From Pseudomonas fluorescens (lineage in GTDB: Bacteria; Pseudomonadota; Gammaproteobacteria; Pseudomonadales; Pseudomonadaceae), in assembly GCF_000968015.1 (NCBI RefSeq), contig NZ_LACH01000076.1, positions 22,507 to 86,506 on the forward strand: a stretch of 64,000 nucleotides of DNA, written 5' to 3'. Under the pieces are notes generated by a model. It searched no databases and had not been told where the DNA came from. It saw nothing but the letters and a program-made list of their open reading frames with translations. Position numbers and translations under genes: made by a program. Shown piece by piece: positions 33,859 through 42,107 of this stretch (its first letter is position 1; each line of letters opens with the position of its first letter).

Positions 33859-35511
33859 ATGAATAGTCTTTCACACCACACCAGGTTTTACGTTGCGTGC
33901 TCATTGGTGATGGCACTCACCGGCATTGCGCAGGCGGCACAGACGGAAAAACCCAACATTCTGCTCATCGTCTCCGACGACACCGGCTACGGTGACCTGG
34001 GGCCTTATGGTGGCGGGGTCGGTCGAGGCATGCCGACACCGAGCATCGACGAACTCGCCGCAGAAGGCACCACCTTCTATTCCTTCTATGCCCAACCCAG
34101 TTGCACCCCAGGTCGGGCCGCGATGCAGACCGGGCGCATCCCGAACCGCAGCGGCATGACCACCGTGGCGTTCCAGGGTCAGGGCGGCGGCTTGCCGGCG
34201 GCTGAATGGACACTGGCGTCCGTGCTGAAAACCGGCGGTTACGACACCTACTTCACCGGCAAGTGGCACTTGGGCGAAGACGACTACGCGCTGCCCAATG
34301 CTCAAGGTTACGACGTGATGAAGTACGTCGGCCTGTATCACCTGAACGCATACACCTACGCTGACCCTACATGGTTCCCGGACATGGATGACGAAACCCG
34401 CGCGATGTTCACCAAAGTGACGCGCGGCGCACTGTCGGCCAAGGCCGGCGAAAAACCGGTGGAGGACTTCAAGATCAACGGTCAGTACGTCGACACGCCA
34501 GTGATCGATGGCAAACCCGGTATCGTCGGTATTCCGTTCTTTGACAACTACGTCGAAAAAGCCACCATGGAATTTCTCGACACGGCGGCAAAATCCAGCA
34601 AGCCGTTCTTCATCAACGTCAACTTCATGAAAGTGCACCAGCCGAACATGCCGGCGCCGGAGTTCGTGCACAAGTCGATCTCCAAGTCCAAATACGCCGA
34701 CTCTATCGTTGAACTCGATACCCGCATCGGCCGCATCATGGACAAGCTCAAGGCGCTGGGCCTGGATAAAAACACCCTGGTGGTTTACACCACCGACAAC
34801 GGCGCCTGGCAGGACGTTTACCCGGATGCCGGCTACACGCCTTTCCGTGGCACCAAAGGCACCGTGCGTGAAGGTGGCAACCGGGTGCCGGCGATTATGG
34901 CGTGGCCCGGCAAGATAAAACCGAATACCAAGAACCACGACATCATGGGCGGCCTGGACCTGATGGCGACCTTCGCCTCCGTGGCCGGGGTCAAGCTGCC
35001 GGACAAGGACCGCGAAGGCAAACCGATCATCTTCGACAGCTACGACATGACCCCGGTGCTGCTCGGATCCGGCCCTGATCCTCGCAAGGAGTGGTTCTAC
35101 TTCACCGAGAATGAACTGTCGCCCGGTGCCGCCCGCGTCGGCAACTACAAGGCAGTGTTCAACCTCAGGGGCGACAACGGTGCCGTCACCGGTGGCCTCG
35201 CGGTCGATACCAACCAGGGCTGGAAAGGCCCGACCAAATATGTCGCGACGGTGCCGCAAGTGTTCGACCTGCTGCAGGACCCGCAGGAGCGTTATGACAT
35301 TTTCATGAACAACTACACCGAGCACACCTGGACACTGGTGCCCATCAGCGCATCGATCGCCAAATTGATGAAAACCTACGTTCAGTATCCACCACGAAAA
35401 ATCCAAAGCATGACGTACGACGGCCCGATCGAAATTTCCAAATACCAGAAGTTCCAGTCGGTACGCGAAGATCTGGAGAAGGAAGGCATCACCATTCCAA
35501 TGCCCAACTAG
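33859..35511 (+). CDS. Exported arylsulfatase (type I, formylglycine sulfatase)
   Basis: A 550-residue protein from ATG 33859, with GAAAGGA 8 nt upstream. A signal peptide is present (SLVMALTGIAQAAQ). The sulfatase signature is complete: metal-binding SDDTGYGD (39-46) and YAQPSCTPGRAAMQTGR with Cys82 as the residue converted to formylglycine. GKWHLGE and TTDNGAWQD supply further ligands. It cleaves sulfate esters in the periplasm or outside, probably for sulfur scavenging. No formylglycine-generating enzyme or sulfate transporter is adjacent. Confidence 0.92.
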   Translation: MNSLSHHTRFYVACSLVMALTGIAQAAQTEKPNILLIVSDDTGYGDLGPYGGGVGRGMPTPSIDELAAEGTTFYSFYAQPSCTPGRAAMQTGRIPNRSGMTTVAFQGQGGGLPAAEWTLASVLKTGGYDTYFTGKWHLGEDDYALPNAQGYDVMKYVGLYHLNAYTYADPTWFPDMDDETRAMFTKVTRGALSAKAGEKPVEDFKINGQYVDTPVIDGKPGIVGIPFFDNYVEKATMEFLDTAAKSSKPFFINVNFMKVHQPNMPAPEFVHKSISKSKYADSIVELDTRIGRIMDKLKALGLDKNTLVVYTTDNGAWQDVYPDAGYTPFRGTKGTVREGGNRVPAIMAWPGKIKPNTKNHDIMGGLDLMATFASVAGVKLPDKDREGKPIIFDSYDMTPVLLGSGPDPRKEWFYFTENELSPGAARVGNYKAVFNLRGDNGAVTGGLAVDTNQGWKGPTKYVATVPQVFDLLQDPQERYDIFMNNYTEHTWTLVPISASIAKLMKTYVQYPPRKIQSMTYDGPIEISKYQKFQSVREDLEKEGITIPMPN

Positions 35512-35761
35512 CGGTGCCGCGGCAGTCTGTCCAAGTCTGCCGCGTCCCCCCATTCTCTTCGCCAGAAAACCGCACACAACTGATTTTTATCTTCCTTGTG
35601 ACCGTCCGCTTTGGACTGTGGATGGAGCGATGGAAAATGAGAGCTAAGCTTCCTTCTACTGTCGGGCTTATTGAGCAGATTGGGCTTTCGGCCCATGGCG
35701 TATAACCGCCTTCGCGGTCTATTTAGAGTTAGCCCTTCACAACAGCCTCGGAGGGGTGCCC

Positions 35762-36037
35762 ATGAAACGCTTCGCAATGCTCATAGCGATCTCTTTGCTT
35801 ACCACTGCCTGTCAGAGCACAAATGATAACGGCGTCACCCGACTTGATAATTGTGTCTGCTATAAATCGTCCGAGGGACAACAAGTGCAAGCATCGCAAA
35901 TGGCATGGAAAGACCCCGACACGTTGCAGAAACAATTCTCACATTGCATTTGCCGAGCCTTGATTGACCTGAAGAAGGTCGATGATCCCAGTAAATATTT
36001 CGTGCCTGGAACCGAAATAAGAACGGAACTGAAGTAA
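35762..36037 (+). CDS. Small lipoprotein of unknown function
   Basis: A 91-residue protein beginning MKRFAMLIAISLLTTAC, with the lipobox LTTA-C at residues 14-17. The mature part has Cys-rich NCVCYKSSE and SHCICRALIDLKK segments, suggesting disulfides or metal binding. A clear ribosome-binding site (GGAGGGG) precedes the ATG. It is flanked by the sulfatase (co-directional, 250 bp upstream) and the convergent GGDEF/EAL gene. Two small tandem stems (GGGC-TTTC-GGCC and ACCGC-CTTC-GCGGT at about 35685-35720) lie in its upstream region. Confidence 0.75.
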   Translation: MKRFAMLIAISLLTTACQSTNDNGVTRLDNCVCYKSSEGQQVQASQMAWKDPDTLQKQFSHCICRALIDLKKVDDPSKYFVPGTEIRTELK

Positions 36038-36051
36038 GAAAAGTGTGAATT

Positions 36052-36108
36052 CGCACGGTTACGCAGGTGCTGGAAAGTATCGCCTTGCGCGCCGAGCCTG
36101 GTTGCGAC
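36052..36108 (+). pseudogene. Relic of the 90-aa protein family (central 57 bp)
   Basis: CGCACGGTTACGCAGGTGCT and the following bases up to GTTGCGAC match, with a few substitutions, the segment of the 12104-12376 gene starting at about 12211. Only this central piece remains, jammed between a lipoprotein gene and the end of the GGDEF/EAL gene. Confidence 0.7.
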
Positions 36109-36109
36109 C

Positions 36110-39007
36110 CTAACGCCCCATCAGCGAACTCGCCAACAACGCCTCCAACCCCATCGGCTGGGCAAAATAATACCCCTGGGCCTGCCCTGCGCCCATTTCG
36201 CGCAGCAAGACCAGCGTCGCTTCATCCTCAACACCTTCGGCCACCACACTCAGGTCCAGCGATTCGGCCATACGCACAATCGCCCGGACGATCGCGCGAC
36301 TGCGAGCGCTGGTGGTCAGTTCGAGGATGAACGACTTGTCGATCTTCAAGCCGCTGAAACGGTATTGATGCACATAGCTCAGGGATGAAAACCCTGCACC
36401 GAAGTCATCGAGCACCACCGACATGCCGTTGTCGGCCAATTGCTGCATGGTCAGTCGGGCAATCGCCGGCTCCGCCACCAGCGCACCTTCGGTCAACTCA
36501 AGGCAGATCCGCGACGGCGAAACCCCATGCCGCGCCAACAGTGCAAGCACATCACTGGCGAAGTCGGGACGCGTCATGCTGTAGCTGGAGCAATTGACGT
36601 GCACCGCAGGCCAGTTGGCGTGCTCGGGCTGTGCGAGGATCAGTGCAATGCTGTTGAGCATGTACAGGTCCAGTCGACCGATCAGACGCAGCCCCTCGAC
36701 ATCCGGCAAAAACTCGCCTGGCGCGATCACCCGGCCGCCCGGCTGATGCCAGCGGATCAGCGCTTCAAGGGCCAACAGTTCGCCGCTTTCGACGCTGACA
36801 ATCGGTTGGAAATACGGCAGCAATTCGTCGGTACGCTTGAGCGCGTTGCGCAAGGCCCCTTCCCGCTCAACCTGGTCCGAGACTTCACGACGCACTTCCT
36901 GATTGAACACCGCGTAGCTGTCGCGCCCGGCGCTCTTGACCCGGTACATCGCCGCGTCGGCGTCGCGCAGCAAGTCGGCTGGCTCCTGATGGAACTGACT
37001 GTCGGCGCTGACGATCCCGATGCTGCAGGACGAAAAAACCTCATAGCCATTGATTAAAAACGGCAGGTCAAACGCCACCAGAATCCGTTCAGCGATGTCG
37101 ATCACCACGTCCAGCGGCGCCTCGGGAGCGAGCACGGAAAACTCATCGCCCCCCAGGCGCGCCAGCATGTCGGTGTCGCGCAGACAACCGCGCAAACGGT
37201 TAGCGGCCTGCATCAACAGCAGGTCGCCAAAATGGTGGCCGAGGCTGTCGTTGACCAGTTTGAAACGGTCGAGATCGATGAACATCACCGCCAGGTGTCC
37301 GCCTTCGCTGCCGAACTGCGACCAGGCCAGATTGAGGCGCTGTTGCAGGTAGGTACGATTCGGTAGCCCGGTCAGCGCATCGTGGGAGTTTTCGTGTTGC
37401 AACTTGGCATTGGCGTGATCGAGTTCGCGGGTGCGGTTCTGCACCCGGGCTTCCAGCTTGAGATTGGCGGCATGGATCGCTTCGGCGGCCGTGCGTCGCG
37501 ACAACGCGGTGTCGATGTGCCGCGACACGAAGGTCAGCAGTTCCTGGTCACGCAGGGTATAGCGCACCTGCGAGGTATAGCTCTGCACCGCAAGCACGCC
37601 ACGCACCACATCGCCATCGAACAAGGGGATGCCCAGCCAGGAATGGGATCGAAAATACACATGGGCAACTTCGATTTCACCGTGCGCAGTCAATCGGTCA
37701 GCTTCGTCGGCGTCAATCAGGCAAGGTCGGCGCTGACGGATCACGTACTCGGTCAAGCCCCGGCTCCCACGCCGTGCCACTGGGCAGGTCGTCTGCCGCT
37801 CATCAACGTAATACGGAAAGGTCACTTCACGGGTCGCGTCGTCGAACAGCGCAATGTAGAAGTTTCGCGCGAACAGCAGATCACCGACGATGCCATGCAA
37901 GGTTTGAAACAACTCAGCCATGTCGCCAGGCTGGCTGGACAGCTCAGCGATCTGGAACAGCGCGCTCTGCAGATGTTCGGCGCGCTCTCGCTCTGCCACT
38001 TCCTGCCTCAACGCGTCGTTGAGTGCCGACAGCTCCAGGGTGCGACGCATCACTGTCGCCTCCAGATCCTCTCGGTGCAGAATCCGGTCCAGCGCCATGG
38101 CCACGTGGCGGGCTACCACCAGAAACAGCGCGCGGTCCTCGGCGCTGTAGGTACGAGAAACGTCGTAGACCTGCATCGCGAGCATGCCAAACACGTCATC
38201 CGAGGCATTTTTCAACGGTGCGCCCATCCAGAACTCGGGACGATCACCCACGCAGTAAAAACGCTCCTCGGCCTGAGCCGCGAGAATGCCGGCGGCGTCG
38301 ATCAGCAACGGCTGGCCAGTGGTCAATACCTGGCCGGTCAACGACAGGTGCGAAAGGTCAAGGTATTCGTAGTGCGAGGACTCCACGGCATCGACATCAA
38401 TGATGTCGACGTAATACGGGTAGTCAATCTTGCCGCTGTGCGGATCATACAACGCGAGATAGAAGTTCTCGGCGTCGATCAGGCTAGCCAGCAGTTGGTG
38501 AACCCCCACCAGAAATACTGACCGGTCGCGGGTCGAACTGGCCAGGTAGGTAATTTCATACAGCACACGTTGAGTAATCTGCGCACGGGCAAGGGTATTC
38601 GTCTGCACCTGAATGCCCAGGCGCTGCGCAAACCCGGCGAGCGCCGGTTCCGCGGCAGCGTCAACTGGCGCAAGCAGCCAACCCAGCACACTTTCACCTT
38701 TACCGGTCGGCCAGCGGTGCAAGTGCCGGGTCAGGCAAAAGGTGTCGAACTCTTCATTCGCAACACTTGAGGGCCACTGCGCCAGTGGGTCGCCCTGCCC
38801 GACCAAATGCATTTGTTCGCCAGAACGGTAAACCACCCACGCGGTGGTGTGCGCCCAGTTACGCGCTGAGTCCAGCAATTGATCGATCGTGTTCTCGTTG
38901 CCAACGTAAGCCATGCAGACAGTGTCCGAATTCTGTTCAAGCCGGGATGCGACAACGTCGCGATCGCTCGATTGCCGCGGGAAGTCGGTCAATGGACGAA
39001 AACTCAT
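36110..39007 (-). CDS. Hybrid diguanylate cyclase/phosphodiesterase with two GAF domains
   Basis: A 965-residue cytosolic protein without membrane segments. An N-terminal region of about 150 residues is followed by two GAF domains (about 165-320 and 355-510), each with an ENFYLALYDP- or RNFYIALFDD-type motif, joined by coiled-coil linkers. The GGDEF domain (about 550-705) has an intact RLGGDEFSVL. The EAL domain (about 725-960) has ALEALIRW, LELTEGALV, LDDFGAGFSSL, LKIDKSFI and VAEGVEDE, all with the expected metal and catalytic residues. Both cyclic-di-GMP synthesis and hydrolysis look possible. GGGAG precedes the start at 6 nt. Confidence 0.92.
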   Translation of the reverse strand: MSFRPLTDFPRQSSDRDVVASRLEQNSDTVCMAYVGNENTIDQLLDSARNWAHTTAWVVYRSGEQMHLVGQGDPLAQWPSSVANEEFDTFCLTRHLHRWPTGKGESVLGWLLAPVDAAAEPALAGFAQRLGIQVQTNTLARAQITQRVLYEITYLASSTRDRSVFLVGVHQLLASLIDAENFYLALYDPHSGKIDYPYYVDIIDVDAVESSHYEYLDLSHLSLTGQVLTTGQPLLIDAAGILAAQAEERFYCVGDRPEFWMGAPLKNASDDVFGMLAMQVYDVSRTYSAEDRALFLVVARHVAMALDRILHREDLEATVMRRTLELSALNDALRQEVAERERAEHLQSALFQIAELSSQPGDMAELFQTLHGIVGDLLFARNFYIALFDDATREVTFPYYVDERQTTCPVARRGSRGLTEYVIRQRRPCLIDADEADRLTAHGEIEVAHVYFRSHSWLGIPLFDGDVVRGVLAVQSYTSQVRYTLRDQELLTFVSRHIDTALSRRTAAEAIHAANLKLEARVQNRTRELDHANAKLQHENSHDALTGLPNRTYLQQRLNLAWSQFGSEGGHLAVMFIDLDRFKLVNDSLGHHFGDLLLMQAANRLRGCLRDTDMLARLGGDEFSVLAPEAPLDVVIDIAERILVAFDLPFLINGYEVFSSCSIGIVSADSQFHQEPADLLRDADAAMYRVKSAGRDSYAVFNQEVRREVSDQVEREGALRNALKRTDELLPYFQPIVSVESGELLALEALIRWHQPGGRVIAPGEFLPDVEGLRLIGRLDLYMLNSIALILAQPEHANWPAVHVNCSSYSMTRPDFASDVLALLARHGVSPSRICLELTEGALVAEPAIARLTMQQLADNGMSVVLDDFGAGFSSLSYVHQYRFSGLKIDKSFILELTTSARSRAIVRAIVRMAESLDLSVVAEGVEDEATLVLLREMGAGQAQGYYFAQPMGLEALLASSLMGR

Positions 39008-39227
39008 CAGCGCTCCCTAAGCCAGAAACTGGCAATACTGACTTACCGGTTGCGCGCAATGCGCCAGTGAGCTTCACGTTTATAGTGTTTTTATTCAATC
39101 GGTTTTTTCGAATTGTGAGTAGCTTCCTCATCAGGTCATCCTGTAAGAGCGCCAACTCAGCTAACGACTGACAAGTGTGCATGCGCACAATTATCCAAGT
39201 AGTTCCACCAGGAAAAGGAGCGTCCTT

Positions 39228-39728
39228 ATGGAGCCCGTCACAATTCGTACCCTGCAAAGCACTGATGCCGAGGCGTTGCTGACTTTTGAAGTGGACAATC
39301 GCGAGTGGTTCGAGCGCCACATTGACGCGCGTGGTGCTGCTTTTTACTCGGTGCAGGGTGTCACCGAGCACGTTGCGGCCTATTTAGCTGATCATGCCAC
39401 CGGCATCTGGCACCCCTTTGTCATCGAAGACGCTGACGGACAAATAGTGGGCAGAGCGAACCTGAAAGACATCGACACGTCCACGCGGTCGGCAGAAGTC
39501 GGTTATCGGATTGCTCAAAGTGCTTGCGGGCAAGGACTGGCAACGCTGGCGGTGAAGCATCTGATTCAGCAGGCGCAGTTGCGTTGGAACCTTAAACAGC
39601 TGGTTGCCAACGTGTACGCTGAAAATATCGGCTCGGCAAAAGTCCTCAAGCGCTGTGGCTTCCTGATCGAACAGGTATCCCGGCAAGCAGGAACTGACCA
39701 GGAGTATCGGTTTGGCCTTTCAATTTAG
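39228..39728 (+). CDS. GNAT-family N-acetyltransferase, RimJ/RimL-like
   Basis: A 166-residue protein starting at MEPVTIRTLQSTDAEAL with AAGGAG 7 nt upstream. IVGRANLKDIDTSTRSAEVG leads into the acetyl-CoA site QSACGQGLATLAVKHL (Q/RxxGxG/A as CGQGLA), and LVANVYAENIGSAKVLKRCG is the conserved RimJ/RimL segment. Such enzymes acetylate ribosomal-protein N-termini, amino acids or antibiotics. The target is not inferable. It is divergent from the GGDEF/EAL gene. Confidence 0.88.
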   Translation: MEPVTIRTLQSTDAEALLTFEVDNREWFERHIDARGAAFYSVQGVTEHVAAYLADHATGIWHPFVIEDADGQIVGRANLKDIDTSTRSAEVGYRIAQSACGQGLATLAVKHLIQQAQLRWNLKQLVANVYAENIGSAKVLKRCGFLIEQVSRQAGTDQEYRFGLSI

Positions 39729-39764
39729 ATGATTGAAAGATGGATCGATACGCGTCACGCAGAC

Positions 39765-39800
39765 AAAAAAATGCCCCGCTACCGAATGCGGTGCGGGGCA
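39765..39800 (-). terminator. Rho-independent terminator for the 39862-40203 gene
   Basis: TGCCCCGC (39772) pairs with GCGGGGCA (39793-39800). On the minus strand the stem is followed by a T7 tract, 62 bp after the stop of the leftward lipoprotein gene. It also ends the convergent GNAT gene region, though without T residues on that side. Confidence 0.8.
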
Positions 39801-39861
39801 AAAAAATTGGTTGGTTGCGGCCAACCAAAGGAGCTCTGTAGAAAGCGTCTACGGGCCGGGC

Positions 39862-40203
39862 TCAGATGCATTCCTGTGCGGCGCGCTCAAAACTTGAAGG
39901 CAACAAGTTCGAGGCCAGCAAGTGCCGCTCGTAGATGAATACCTTGCCGCCGTTCCCGGCCTTGTAGGCTTCCAGCACGTTGTCCGTCGAGACTTTGCTC
40001 GATACCACGATCCGGTAGCTGCGCTGGGTCTGCGAGACGGTCGGGTTCAACGCGTTGCCCTGCAATTTCGGTACGACGCACTCAGCGTATTGGGCCGGGG
40101 TCTTACTGGTGTGCAAGGTCAGGGTCGGGGCGTTCGGCGCGGAGGCACAACCGGCGAGCAACAAAGCGCCAATCGCCAGGGCAGGCACGAATAAAAGACG
40201 CAT
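39862..40203 (-). CDS. Small lipoprotein of unknown function
   Basis: A 113-residue lipoprotein, MRLLFVPALAIGALLLAGC, with lipobox LLAG-C at residues 15-19. The start at 40203 is preferred because AGGA lies 8 nt upstream; ATG 40212 sits directly on that site, and the longer frame to 40374 is not credible. The mature part has TPAQYAECVVPKLQGNALNP and a terminal SSFERAAQECI, so two Cys may form a disulfide. Similar small lipoproteins are common in Pseudomonas without assigned function. Confidence 0.75.
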   Translation of the reverse strand: MRLLFVPALAIGALLLAGCASAPNAPTLTLHTSKTPAQYAECVVPKLQGNALNPTVSQTQRSYRIVVSSKVSTDNVLEAYKAGNGGKVFIYERHLLASNLLPSSFERAAQECI

Positions 40204-40393
40204 CGGTTTCATCCTGAAAATAAAAGGTTCGTTCATCACATCACCCGAATTTTCGTGAGTGGTGTTTCGTTGGAGGGGGATTTTCCGGCTATTGCCATCA
40301 AAGTAGAACTTGCGTTTCATGATGGTCACTATTACCTCTAGCAATAGTTGTGCGCCGCGCAGACGGATACACACTCAATCACCACTGGAAAAG

Positions 40394-40654
40394 ATGGATG
40401 AGGATCGCTCCTTGAGAACTTTTGACTTTATCCGCGACGCCGTTCTACCCGATTTTCGTGACCGGGTGGCCGAGTACCTGGTCCAGTACGAAACCGTATT
40501 GTTGGGCGAACACGCGCCCGACCCAGAGCTTGCGCGGGCCACCGCCAATCAGTTGCGCGGTTATTTGCGTGGGTTGAATACCACGCGAGTGTTGGGCATG
40601 GCGGATTGGGAAGAACTGGATCGGCGGATAGTGAATACGTGGCTTTCGTCCTGA
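40394..40654 (+). CDS. Hypothetical soluble protein (86 aa)
   Basis: MDEDRSLRTFDFIRDAVLPD begins a mostly helical protein with LVQYETVLLGEHAPDPELAR and ATANQLRGYLRGLN. GGAAAA lies just upstream. There is no signal peptide or known motif. It is divergent from the small lipoprotein gene. Confidence 0.55.
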   Translation: MDEDRSLRTFDFIRDAVLPDFRDRVAEYLVQYETVLLGEHAPDPELARATANQLRGYLRGLNTTRVLGMADWEELDRRIVNTWLSS

Positions 40655-40661
40655 CCGACTC

Positions 40662-41084
40662 TTGCGCTCCACACACCTGACTGTAGCGATCAAATCCATC
40701 CCCACTGTATCTGCTTCAACCCAGCGACTCCGGTTAGCCTTGTTTCTCATCCAGGGAAATCTGCGCTTGGCATCGCTGCGCAAAATCTTTATCCGGGCGA
40801 CCCTCAACAGCCTGCTGAATCCCAAGGCACTGTTGTTCTACATGGTATTCCTGCCGCAATTCGTCACCTTGGGAGCCAGCAGTGTCACCCTGCAACTGAT
40901 GGTATTGGGTGTGTTGCTAGCGCTGATCGCCTTGATCTTTCATTCCCTGCTCAGCGTCTGTGCCGGGCAGCTGCATGGGCGCCTGCGCGCAGGCATAATC
41001 CCCAGGCGCTTGGGTGCTTACGGCTTCGCTGTCGTTATGACGGCGCTGGCGGCGCGTTTGCTGGTGCTGAACCGGCCAGGCTAA
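40662..41084 (+). pseudogene. LysE/RhtB exporter, C-terminal half only
   Basis: From about 40780 the frame encodes IRATLNSLLNPKALLFYMVF then LPQFVTLGASSVTLQLMVLG, the mid-to-C-terminal signature of LysE/RhtB amino-acid exporters, and ends LGAYGFAVVMTALAARLLVL. The first half (about 90-100 residues with TM1-3) is absent, and upstream sequence is unrelated. A full protein is about 205 residues, so this is probably a non-functional remnant. Confidence 0.75.
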
Positions 41085-41102
41085 GGTTGTACAGAGAAGC
41101 AG

Positions 41103-41801
41103 TCACTTAGCCTGATTCGATGGATAAAGACCGGCAAGCCGCGCGATCACAACACCCACGTAAAAGACGCCTGAGAATTCTTCGACCATCACAAGTGAGC
41201 GGGCGTGGTTGGTCAACGGGAGAACATCGCCGTAACCCGTGGTCGTGAGTGTCGTGAGGCTGAAATAGATCAGCTTGAAGAAAGTGCCGGGCTGTCCGAA
41301 GTCGAGGTGAGCAGGGCCGAATGAGCCAGCGCTGGATATCTCGACCAGGGCATAGACGAAGGACCAAGCGAAGGCCAGCATTATGTAACCCGCAAGCGCA
41401 GCATGCAGCTTGTCGGCTGTAATGGGCCCGCGCTTGAGAATATAGCGAAGCACTCCGCTAAACGAGACGGCAAGAGACGCCGCATAAGATATCCCGGCCA
41501 GGTTAAGAATCGCGATGCTCTCAGCCCACAATGCCGTCCATTGAAGGCCAACCCCAAGCAACGCCAGCCCCAGTTTCAGGATGAACCCCCGCCGAGTCTG
41601 CCTGGTGGCGAAAGCGCCCACGAGCAGCACGGTTGAAAACAGAATGCCGAGCAACGTGCGAGCAAATATTCCTTCCTCAAGAAAGGGAAACAGGAGGATC
41701 AATCCTAGTAGCAGCAGCAATAGATAGGTGCAGGGCCCTCGCCCTATTACCATCTGAGCTAAATCCTCGTCAGATTCGGCTTTATCTTGCGGATTTGCCA
41801 T
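41103..41801 (-). CDS. Two-pore-helix potassium channel-family protein
   Basis: A 232-residue membrane protein from ATG 41801 (MANPQDKAESDEDLAQMVIG). About six hydrophobic segments precede a pore loop with the selectivity filter TTLTTTGYGDVLPLTNHARS (about 186-205). The filter TTGYGD is that of K+ channels. No regulatory RCK domain is fused. It is convergent with the LysE remnant. Confidence 0.87.
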   Translation of the reverse strand: MANPQDKAESDEDLAQMVIGRGPCTYLLLLLLGLILLFPFLEEGIFARTLLGILFSTVLLVGAFATRQTRRGFILKLGLALLGVGLQWTALWAESIAILNLAGISYAASLAVSFSGVLRYILKRGPITADKLHAALAGYIMLAFAWSFVYALVEISSAGSFGPAHLDFGQPGTFFKLIYFSLTTLTTTGYGDVLPLTNHARSLVMVEEFSGVFYVGVVIARLAGLYPSNQAK

Positions 41802-41918
41802 ACCGGTTTCCCAGGGATTGAAATAACGCTCGAGACCTGACGTTGCACAGTTGAAATCTGATCTGGCTTTAGATAAGAGTCGGCAGTGAAATTCTAGTCG
41901 CGAATGCATGTGAGAGGC

Positions 41919-42107
41919 TGACCAGTCATCAACGGCCTTACGCAGGTGCGGGAAAACATTGCCTTGTGCGCCGAGATCGGTTGCGACACGGTGTGTGCTG
42001 TCGGACTATTCCAGACTGCTGGCCATTCCGTTGCACTTGCTGGCTGCTGCCAGCGCCATCTTCGACGGCCTGCTCGCCGAGTTTGTGAAAGAGGAACAAC
42101 CCAATGA
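41919..42107 (+). pseudogene. Relic of the 90-aa protein family (3' two thirds, frameshifted)
   Basis: TTACGCAGGTGCGGGAAAAC to GTTGCGACACGGTG matches 12214-12276. After a frame change the sequence continues as LLAIPLHLLAAASAIFDGLL, comparable with LLVIPLRDGCDLMDVIGRRL of the intact gene, and ends EFVKEEQPNE at a stop overlapping the chrA start. There is no start codon in frame, so it is not expressed as such. Confidence 0.75.

Noticed and set aside
33901..35577. 558-codon open frame opposite the sulfatase
   Set aside because: It is the antisense shadow of a well-supported sulfatase; His/Val/Gly-rich composition is typical of such shadows.
37382..38521. 379-codon plus-strand frame opposite the GAF domains
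   Set aside because: It is antisense to the GAF region of an intact c-di-GMP protein and shows no domain.
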